A stretch of DNA of 35,755 nt from a virus: positions 1-35,755 of the IMG/VR virus record IMGVR_UViG_3300045454_000108, one strand, 5' to 3'. The notes under the pieces were generated by a model that saw only the letters and a list, made by a program, of their open reading frames with translations, ran no database searches and was not told the origin of the DNA. The position numbers and the translations under genes are program-made. The first letter of the stretch is position 1. The number at the start of each line of letters is the position of its first letter. Shown here piece after piece: positions 30,222 to 35,755 of this stretch.

Positions 30222-30908
30222 TCAGGATTTTTGTTCGGCGTGTTCGCGCAGGCGCTTGAGCGCGCGCTGGAACCGTTTGCGCGCGGCCGGTTCTGAAAGG
30301 CCCAGTTGCTGGCCCGCCTCCGCCTGGGTGTATCCGTCGATGACCACACGAAGGACCAGTTCTGCATCGACGCCGATGAGGTCGGTCAGCTCTGCAAGCA
30401 GGCGTTCCGGTGAAAGGTCCGGATCAACGAAATCCGCGATCCCGCCGTGCAGGTCAGTGTCGAACTCATCCTGTATGCCCTGGCGTGCGATTTCCCGATT
30501 GTGCGACCTGAGGATGTCCCGCTCGACGTTCTTGATGATGGTCGCAGCAATCCAGCTGACCTTCGAGAGATCAAGATCCCGGATCGCGGCCGTGGCACGC
30601 CCAAGAATCTCGGAGGCAAGTTCGTCAATCTGGCCGAGGCGTCGGGCGCGGGAACGCCGAAAGACGCCATCCAGTCCAGGCCACAGTGCAAGCAGCATAA
30701 GGGTAAGAGCACAGTCCCCGGCACGGTCGTTCGATTTGGCGCTCTCAATCAGCCCAGTCAGGATGGTGTTCTTTTTGTCCGCGGGCGCATCGCCGCGATG
30801 GAGGTGATCCAGCAATGCCGCCGGATCCGGAAAACGGTTCAATGCGCGGTGGCTGCTACGGACCGCGGCGAAGCCGCGATGGAAGTTAAGGGTGGAAGAA
30901 GAATGCAT
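30222..30908 (-). CDS. Sigma-70-like transcription factor
   Basis: A 228-aa protein starting at ATG 30908 (MHSSSTLNFHRG); an upstream ATG at 30944 is possible. Residues about 100-165 resemble a sigma region 2 helix set (ILGRATAAIRDLDLSKVSWI, NVERDILRSHNREIARQG). The C-terminus holds a region 4-like helix-turn-helix (GYTQAEAGQQLGLSEPAARKRFQ, then ALKRLREHAE). It lacks a full-length sigma layout and is shorter than housekeeping factors. It is probably a phage-encoded sigma-like regulator redirecting RNA polymerase to phage promoters; which genes it controls is unknown. It sits at the head of the early operon. Confidence 0.82.
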   Translation of the reverse strand: MHSSSTLNFHRGFAAVRSSHRALNRFPDPAALLDHLHRGDAPADKKNTILTGLIESAKSNDRAGDCALTLMLLALWPGLDGVFRRSRARRLGQIDELASEILGRATAAIRDLDLSKVSWIAATIIKNVERDILRSHNREIARQGIQDEFDTDLHGGIADFVDPDLSPERLLAELTDLIGVDAELVLRVVIDGYTQAEAGQQLGLSEPAARKRFQRALKRLREHAEQKS

Positions 30909-30944
30909 GAGATTCCCGTGGAAATCGTGCCACGTGAAGGACAT

Positions 30945-30973
30945 TGGACGCCTGCCTTGCGGCCGGGCGTCCA
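30945..30973. repeat. 8-bp inverted repeat upstream of the sigma-like gene
   Basis: TGGACGCC (30945-30952) and its complement GGCGTCCA (30966-30973) flank a 13-nt loop, giving a stable GC-rich hairpin just before an alternative ATG (30944) and 37 bp upstream of the preferred ATG of the sigma-like gene. It could be a leader structure. Confidence 0.45.
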
Positions 30974-31044
30974 GCGCCTCCTTCCGGCCAGGTCAGGACG
31001 TCGAGCGCCTCTGCGTTTTTGGGATTTTGGAGAGTGTTCGCGCC

Positions 31045-31287
31045 TCAGCGCAGCGCGGGGCTGGTCGCCGTATTCAGCGACGCGCAACCGCGGCAGGTGG
31101 CCACCACGGGGAAGCCCACGAGGTATTCGTGCCCCCGCGCGAAGCGCAGGTGCATCTGGCCGTCACGGCAGACGCCGAGCAGCTTGGCACAGCTGGTGCA
31201 GCGCCATTCACGTTCAGTGGTGAAAGGGGGCGTGCCGGCGTTGTGGTTCTGATTGGCCACGCGGCGAGAGTGGTAGGGAGTCGTCAT
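31045..31287 (-). CDS. Com-like zinc-ribbon protein
   Basis: An 80-aa protein starting at ATG 31287 with GGAG 8 nt upstream. It carries two CxxC pairs, CTSC and CRGC, in a Com-like frame (EWRCTSCAKLLGVCRDG ... FPVVATCRGCASLN). In phage Mu, Com is a zinc protein that binds the mom mRNA and relieves a hairpin that hides the mom ribosome-binding site. No mom homologue is present. The gene's own Shine-Dalgarno is buried in a perfect 11-bp hairpin (31289-31319), suggesting translational self-control or control by another factor. Confidence 0.82.
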   Translation of the reverse strand: MTTPYHSRRVANQNHNAGTPPFTTEREWRCTSCAKLLGVCRDGQMHLRFARGHEYLVGFPVVATCRGCASLNTATSPALR

Positions 31288-31288
31288 C

Positions 31289-31319
31289 GGGTGTGCTCCT
31301 CGTTTCAGGGAGCACACCC
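31289..31319. promoter_or_regulatory. Hairpin burying the Com-like Shine-Dalgarno
   Basis: GGGTGTGCTCC (31289-31299) and its exact complement (31309-31319) flank a 9-nt loop: a perfect 11-bp stem. On the minus-strand mRNA the 3' arm contains the GGAG of the Com-like gene and ends two bases before the ATG. No T run follows on either strand, so it is not an intrinsic terminator. It is best read as a translational operator. Confidence 0.7.
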
Positions 31320-31333
31320 AATAATCACCTCTT

Positions 31334-31371
31334 TGTTCGACCGTCCCGCATCGTATGTTCGACGCTTGTTA
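31334..31371. promoter_or_regulatory. Tandem operator candidate upstream of the Com-like gene
   Basis: TGTTCGAC occurs at 31334-31341 and 31356-31363, 22 bp apart (two helical turns), so repressor or activator dimers could bind the same DNA face. The right part also reads GTTC-N7-GTTA, one mismatch from the LexA consensus. The site lies between the 736-aa stop and the Com-like gene hairpin. Confidence 0.4.
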
Positions 31372-31378
31372 GACGGAC

Positions 31379-33589
31379 CTATGCAGTCTGCGTTGCGCCG
31401 ACCGCCAGCCGCCAATAACCCCGCTTGGCGCCTTGGGAGATGTAGACGTCCCGAATGCTGTTCCAAGCTTCCTTGCGGAAGGCACTTTGTGGGCTGCGAG
31501 TGCCCGGCCCTTCCATAAGCACTTTCACCTGCACGTCAGCGCTACCGGCAATATGCGCCGATACCAGTCGTTCAAAAATCTTGATTTGCTCAGCGCCAGT
31601 GAGGGTGAGCGGATCCTTGCCTGGTATATGCAGCGTAGCTGATTGCGTCCCAGACCGCAGAACTTGCGGTATCGCGCCGCCCCGTGCGAGCGTCAGGTTG
31701 TTTCGGTAGGCAAGCTCCAGGCCATCACGTGCAATCACCAGCTCTTCGCCAACTGGCGAAAGGTTGGAGAGTATGGGCACAACCACATTGGGGCCAAGGT
31801 AGGCAGGCATTTCGGAACTTGCGCACAGGACGATTCCCACGCCCGCGCTGTTCCGGGCACGGAGCATGACATCCAACCGGCTGATGGTTTTCAGATCATC
31901 GAGCCGCCGCGCGAAATACAACGGTACTTCAGCTGCATCGACCTGCATCGAGCCGAGCAAAGTCAGATCATCGTCAAAGGCTTCAGACGCACGCTTGTGC
32001 AGCAACGGCTTAAGCAAACGCAAAATGGTTTCGTGCAACCAATCCTTGTTGATCACATACATCTGCAGGTCAGGAGCTGGCCGTGTGCCCCCATCTTCAC
32101 CGAATGGGCCGATTGTCTGCACCATCGCAAGGGTGGCAGAGGGTTGGACACGGAACTCGCCATCGATCCCATGATCATCTCCGTGGATGACATCCTGCCG
32201 TTCGCGACGCTCCAGCAATCCGCCTTCGATCAGACGACCTGGATCCAGCCCCATTTCCTGAAGGCGCGAACCGCTCACTTGCTCGTCGACGCGATCGTAC
32301 AATTCCACCAGCTGCGAGAATATCGACCGCAAGTCGCCGTTTTCGATCTGCCTGAATGCGGTCATGATCCCCCAGGAGTCCAGCAATGCATATCCAAAGC
32401 TACGTTCTTCCGGATCCTTGTTGCTTTGAAGGTTGCAACTCTTGCTGCCCGCGATCGTAATGTTCAGCGTGCGCTCGCGCGCATCACCTTCCTTGCTGTA
32501 GGCAACAGCAATGCCGATCTTGCTGAAACCCTCGGCTCGGCTGAAGACGTTATTCGGCCTGAGGTACTGGTTTGCGATTTCCTCGATATCGTCTTCGATC
32601 GAAACCTTAAGCGACAGCTTTCGACTCCAGGATCCGAGCCGGACCTCGGCTTCGAGGACACGGGCAAGGCGGATGTCAAAGCCGGGAATGGAAGGAAGCG
32701 GCAGGCTGAACCCTGTCCGAAATCGCGAGAGGTTGTACCGCTTCCATGTGAGCGGCTTGCGCGAAACATCGTGTCCAAGCGCAACCTCGGCGAACGCACT
32801 GCTGATTTGTTGTCGGACGTTGGCGCTGTCGGCGCACACTTCGATCTGTCGGCTCGATGGCGTGTAAATCAAGGTCGCTTCGTTCGGCGGGCGGAAATAG
32901 ATCGTACCTCTGCGTCCATCGGCTTTATGGTCGTAGACGCTCGACAAGGGCCCGCCGTGCCGCACAATCAGCATAATTGATGCCAGATGCGTGGTTGTCG
33001 CGGGGAGATCCAGAGCTTTGACTGTGCAGGCAGTCTTGAGATCAAGAACCTTTGTGATTTGCTTCGCCAGCGCCGCTTCGTCGATTAAGGAAGCATCGAC
33101 GGCGACTGCCTTCTCGAGCTCGACCTCGAAGGCGTCGTACATCTTGCCATAGTCTCGGAACTGGCGTGCGAAATAGAAGCTCTCTGCGTCCTCGAAGCCC
33201 CTTCGCGCATTCAAGAATGACCATATGCTGCGGCAAAGTGGATCAGGCTGGTTCGTGAATTCTCGCAGCACATCCTCTTCGAACTGCTTTTCCGCAATTG
33301 TGTCGAGTGAGGAAATGCCTTTCCCGTCAGCAAGTGACCTCACCCTTCGACAGCGCTGCTCAATCGGACGCAAGTCATCAGTATCGAATTGTGACAGCGT
33401 ATCGATCAACTGTTTCCGAAAATCGCTGGCAGCATCAAAATTACCGGGATCAGGCACTTCATCCTGCAACCCGAAATCGGGCTCCGTGTCATTTTCACGA
33501 ACTGCGAGAAGCGACGCAAGAAGGTCGATCCTGGCATCTTCGATAATACCAAGGGCGAACGGTCCGATGGAATTTGGTTTTCGTGACAT
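31379..33589 (-). CDS. Orphan 736-aa protein with possible C-terminal winged helix
   Basis: Starts at ATG 33589 (MSRKPNSIGPFALGIIED) behind an AGGGGG Shine-Dalgarno. No known catalytic motif, signal peptide or TM segment is visible. Residues about 170-440 are mixed alpha/beta with conserved-looking strings (LIVRHGGPLSSVYDHKADG, GTIYFRPPNEATLIYTP). The last 70 residues look like a winged-helix module (LTGAEQIKIFERLVSAHIAG, then AFRKEAWNSIRDVYI and KRGYWRLAV). It occupies the usual repressor position, divergent from the recombinase cassette and downstream of a LexA-type box. A regulator or a cargo (for example, defence) function are both possible; neither is established. Confidence 0.85.
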   Translation of the reverse strand: MSRKPNSIGPFALGIIEDARIDLLASLLAVRENDTEPDFGLQDEVPDPGNFDAASDFRKQLIDTLSQFDTDDLRPIEQRCRRVRSLADGKGISSLDTIAEKQFEEDVLREFTNQPDPLCRSIWSFLNARRGFEDAESFYFARQFRDYGKMYDAFEVELEKAVAVDASLIDEAALAKQITKVLDLKTACTVKALDLPATTTHLASIMLIVRHGGPLSSVYDHKADGRRGTIYFRPPNEATLIYTPSSRQIEVCADSANVRQQISSAFAEVALGHDVSRKPLTWKRYNLSRFRTGFSLPLPSIPGFDIRLARVLEAEVRLGSWSRKLSLKVSIEDDIEEIANQYLRPNNVFSRAEGFSKIGIAVAYSKEGDARERTLNITIAGSKSCNLQSNKDPEERSFGYALLDSWGIMTAFRQIENGDLRSIFSQLVELYDRVDEQVSGSRLQEMGLDPGRLIEGGLLERRERQDVIHGDDHGIDGEFRVQPSATLAMVQTIGPFGEDGGTRPAPDLQMYVINKDWLHETILRLLKPLLHKRASEAFDDDLTLLGSMQVDAAEVPLYFARRLDDLKTISRLDVMLRARNSAGVGIVLCASSEMPAYLGPNVVVPILSNLSPVGEELVIARDGLELAYRNNLTLARGGAIPQVLRSGTQSATLHIPGKDPLTLTGAEQIKIFERLVSAHIAGSADVQVKVLMEGPGTRSPQSAFRKEAWNSIRDVYISQGAKRGYWRLAVGATQTA

Positions 33590-33795
33590 GCGCCCCCTGA
33601 GCATCGGTGATGCGTATACTGTGATTCGAGAGGGATGATCGCTGCCGCAGAGGCAGTTCGCAAGGGGGATGTTCCGCACTTGTTCACACCCTGTGGGCAG
33701 TCTTACCGCCCAGTGTCCCATTGAACATCGCTGCCTGGCTTTTCCGTCTTGGCACCACCGCTCGATTCCGTCGGGCACTAGACGGAGACCCCCAA
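33590..33795. promoter_or_regulatory. Divergent control region with LexA-type box
   Basis: A 206-bp region between the leftward 736-aa gene and the rightward recombinase cassette. It contains GTTC-N7-GTTC at 33671-33685, the LexA direct-repeat operator of alphaproteobacteria, and a GGGC / GCCC inverted repeat near 33693-33713. It must contain promoters for both directions, but no clear -35/-10 pair was found. Confidence 0.6.
33671..33685. promoter_or_regulatory. LexA-type SOS box GTTC-N7-GTTC
   Basis: The sequence reads GTTC CGCACTT GTTC, an exact match to the alphaproteobacterial LexA consensus. It lies 82 bp upstream of the 736-aa start and 110 bp upstream of the 68-aa start, so LexA could control either or both. 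Confidence 0.6.
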
Positions 33796-34002
33796 GTGAA
33801 ACGCCCGAACCCACTTCACCCGGACAAGATGTCGCCAGCCGCGCGGCGGGCTGAACTGTGTGATCTGCTTGGTGCGGGGCTTGCTCGCCTGCACCTGGGG
33901 AATATTAGTCAACTATCTGAAGAAGATGGAGACTTTCCGCTACACAACTCGCTCGAACAGAGCGGTAGTGCCGGTGCAACTCACCGGAGCAACGCACAAT
34001 GA
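33796..34002 (+). CDS. Small protein of the DUF2924-recombinase cassette
   Basis: A 68-aa protein starting at GTG 33796 with GGAG 8 nt upstream; the frame is open to 33721, but this start matches the usual form of such proteins (KRPNPLHPDKMSPAARRAELCDLL). The C-terminus is Ser/Gly-rich. Similar small proteins precede DUF2924 genes in alphaproteobacterial elements. Its stop overlaps the DUF2924 start by 4 bp (ATGA). Function unknown. Confidence 0.8.
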   Translation: MKRPNPLHPDKMSPAARRAELCDLLGAGLARLHLGNISQLSEEDGDFPLHNSLEQSGSAGATHRSNAQ

Positions 34003-34448
34003 AACCTGATCCCGTACTCGCACGGCTGGCGGCCATGAAGGAAGCGCCCATCGCTGAACTGAAGAAGCAGTGGCGCGAACTGTTCAATGAGGAGCCGCCG
34101 GCCTTCAACCGGCGCTACCTCGAAAGCCGACTGGCCTACCGCATCCAGGAACTGGCCTACGGCGGCCTGAAAGTGGAAACGGTCAAACGGTTGCAGCAGC
34201 TGGGCGAACAGCTCGACGGCGGCAACATCACTACCCGCCGAGTCCGCGCCGACCTGAAGCCCATCACCGGCACACGCCTGATCCGTGAATGGCAGGGGGT
34301 GGAGCACACCGTGACCGTCACCCTCGACGGCTTCGAATGGCAGGGGCGCCCCTACCAGTCACTGTCCGCAATCGCCCGCGCCATCACGGGCTCACGCTGG
34401 AACGGCTGGGTCTTCTTCGGCCTCAAGGATCATCGGAGGGCAGCATGA
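33999..34448 (+). CDS. DUF2924 protein
   Basis: A 149-aa protein with the DUF2924 pattern: LKKQWRELFNEEPPAFNRRY, LESRLAYRIQELAYGGL, GTRLIREWQGVEHTVTVT and a C-terminal YQSLSAIARAITGSRWNGW followed by FFGL. Found beside large serine recombinases; it may be a recombination directionality or DNA-binding factor, which is inference from linkage. It overlaps the recombinase start by 4 bp (ATGA). Confidence 0.92.
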   Translation: MKPDPVLARLAAMKEAPIAELKKQWRELFNEEPPAFNRRYLESRLAYRIQELAYGGLKVETVKRLQQLGEQLDGGNITTRRVRADLKPITGTRLIREWQGVEHTVTVTLDGFEWQGRPYQSLSAIARAITGSRWNGWVFFGLKDHRRAA

Positions 34449-35755
34449 ACAAACCGCTCGTCCGCAAGCTGCGCTGCGCGGTCTACACGCGCAAATCATC
34501 GGAAGAAGGTCTCGAGCAGGAGTTCAACTCGCTGCATGCTCAGCGCGAAGCCTGTGAGGCCTACATCACCAGCCAGCGTGCCGAAGGGTGGGTGCTGGTC
34601 CGCGACCAGTATGACGACGGCGGAATTTCCGGTGGCACCCTCGATCGCCCGGGATTGAAGCGCCTGCTTTCGGACATCGAGGACGGGCTAGTCGACGTGG
34701 TGGTGGTCTACAAGATCGACCGCCTTTCGCGATCCCTGATGGACTTTGCCAAGCTGGTCGAGGTGTTCGACCGAAACGATGTGACGTTCGTGTCGGTGAC
34801 GCAGGCGTTCAATACGACGACCAGCATGGGCCGGCTGACCCTCAATGTCCTTCTGTCCTTCGCCCAGTTCGAGCGCGAGGTGACCGCTGAACGCATCCGC
34901 GACAAGTTCGCAGCTTCCCGGGCCAAAGGGATCTGGATGGGCGGCGTCCCCCCGCTGGGTTATGATGTTCAGGCGCGAAAGCTGGTGGTGAATGAAACGG
35001 CCGCTGCCAATGTCCGCTACATTTTCCAGCGGTTCCGCGATGTCGGCTCGGCCACACTTCTGCTGCGGGAATTGCGGGAGCAAGGTATCACGACCCGGCA
35101 AGGCAAGACGATTACCAAGGGCTACTTGTATCGCCTGCTCGCCAACAAGGCCTACATCGGCGAGGCCGTTCACAAGGGTAACAGTTATCCCGGCGAACAT
35201 GACGCGATCATTGATCAGGAGCTCTGGGATGCTGTGCGCGCCATCACGAAGGAAAGCCCTCGGACCCGGGCAAACCGTTCGCGCGCCAATACGCCTGCGC
35301 TGCTGAAGGGGCTGCTCTGGGGTTCGGACGGCGGGGCGTTTTCACCGACCCACTCCTGCAAGCACGGCAAGCTCTACCGCTACTACGTCAGCCAGACGCT
35401 GCTCCGCCACGGAGCAGGCTCCACCACGGTCGGACGCGTGCCTGCCGCCGAAATCGAAGGCGCGGTCGTCAACCAGCTGCGGGCCGTGTTCCGGCAGCCG
35501 GAAATCATCATCGGCGCATGGAAGGAGGCCGTCAAACACGCCCCCGCAATGACCCAAGATCAAGCGCGGGATGCACTGATCAATCTGGACCCCATGTGGG
35601 ATGAACTGTTCCCGGCCGAGCAGGCCCGGATCGTGCAGCTCTTGGTCGACCGGGTCATTGTTGGCAGCGCCGGACTGGAACTGAAGCTGAGGGTTGACGG
35701 GCTCGATGCGCTGGCCCGCGAACTGCAGGTGCCTGAACTGGAGGAGGCAGCGTGA
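34445..35755 (+). CDS. Large serine recombinase (probable integrase)
   Basis: A 436-aa recombinase starting at ATG 34445. The N-terminal resolvase domain has the nucleophile motif VYTRKSSEE (Ser18), the DDGGISGGTLDRPGL loop, YKIDRLSRSLMDF and the helix FAQFEREVTAERIRDK. The recombinase domain follows (GIWMGGVPPLGYDV, TKGYLYRLLANKAYIGE). The C-terminal zinc-ribbon region is degenerate: only one Cys (THSCKHGKLYRYY) is visible where a four-Cys ribbon is usual. It could excise and integrate the phage, but a transposon-type or independent cassette is possible because att sites were not seen. It ends exactly at the window edge. Confidence 0.92.
   Translation: MNKPLVRKLRCAVYTRKSSEEGLEQEFNSLHAQREACEAYITSQRAEGWVLVRDQYDDGGISGGTLDRPGLKRLLSDIEDGLVDVVVVYKIDRLSRSLMDFAKLVEVFDRNDVTFVSVTQAFNTTTSMGRLTLNVLLSFAQFEREVTAERIRDKFAASRAKGIWMGGVPPLGYDVQARKLVVNETAAANVRYIFQRFRDVGSATLLLRELREQGITTRQGKTITKGYLYRLLANKAYIGEAVHKGNSYPGEHDAIIDQELWDAVRAITKESPRTRANRSRANTPALLKGLLWGSDGGAFSPTHSCKHGKLYRYYVSQTLLRHGAGSTTVGRVPAAEIEGAVVNQLRAVFRQPEIIIGAWKEAVKHAPAMTQDQARDALINLDPMWDELFPAEQARIVQLLVDRVIVGSAGLELKLRVDGLDALARELQVPELEEAA

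Larger units (their letters stand above)
1..35755. mobile_element. HK97-type siphovirus prophage
   Basis: The window holds a full set of phage modules in a conventional order: serine recombinase, early control, recombination and replication, packaging (TerS, TerL, portal), prohead protease and HK97-fold capsid, connectors, tail tube, chaperones, tape measure, tail tip and fibres, then lysis. Core genes look intact, with no transposase and no obvious frameshifted remnant, so the element may be functional. The att sites cannot be identified because no flanking host DNA is included. The exact ends are therefore inferred from gene content: the recombinase stops at the last base and the left edge begins with the stop codon of a small gene. 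Confidence 0.9.

Noticed and set aside
31045-31287. Com-Mom DNA modification pair
   Set aside because: No mom-like gene is found; the methyltransferase is a different class and lies 11 kb away.
31643-32980. Plus-strand ORF (445 aa)
   Set aside because: It is antisense to the orphan 736-aa gene, which has a good start, Shine-Dalgarno and protein-like composition.
1-35755. CRISPR array, toxin-antitoxin pair, insertion sequence
   Set aside because: No regular repeats, transposase or recognisable toxin-antitoxin pair was found.

Overview
The window is a lambdoid/HK97-type siphovirus prophage of about 35.7 kb, running from a small hypothetical gene at the left edge to the stop codon of a serine recombinase at the right edge. 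High GC, codon use, the DUF2924 plus recombinase cassette, DUF6511 and DUF6378 proteins, and a GTTC-N7-GTTC LexA-type box point to an alphaproteobacterial host, most likely a sphingomonad-like genus. The genus is inferred from gene style only; no host gene is visible.

Layout. Nearly all genes from 31.3 kb down to 1 lie on the minus strand, so the phage reads right to left. The order on that strand is: early control (Com-like zinc protein, sigma-70-like protein, small proteins); recombination and replication (Sak4-like ATPase, DUF669, PD-(D/E)XK exonuclease, SF2 helicase, DUF6511, prim-pol/helicase); a structured AT-rich intergenic island; RuvC-like nuclease, DUF6378, a 224-aa protein and an HNH nuclease; a non-coding cos candidate; small proteins and a ParB-methyltransferase fusion; packaging and head genes (TerS, TerL, portal, protease, HK97 major capsid, connectors); tail genes (terminator, tube, chaperones G and GT, tape measure, tip and fibre proteins); and lysis genes (XhlA-like, endolysin, holin-like). 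Many neighbours overlap by ATGA or TGATG, so translation is tightly coupled.

The right end is different. An orphan 736-aa protein with a possible C-terminal winged helix is read leftward, and a rightward cassette of a 68-aa protein, DUF2924 and a large serine recombinase probably serves as the integration module. A LexA-type box lies between the two. No CI/Cro-like repressor is recognisable, so the orphan protein and SOS control are candidates for the lysis-lysogeny switch.

The most interesting signals are: a near-textbook -1 ribosomal frameshift site joining the two tail-assembly chaperone ORFs (slippery AAATTTT, 6-nt spacer, 6-bp hairpin); a perfect 11-bp hairpin that buries the Shine-Dalgarno of the Com-like gene; the LexA-type box; the uncharacterised 736-aa protein; a tRNA(CAU) transcribed against the operon; a reverse-strand moron in the tail operon; an intrinsic terminator just in front of the holin-like gene; and the palindromic AT-rich island beside the replication genes.
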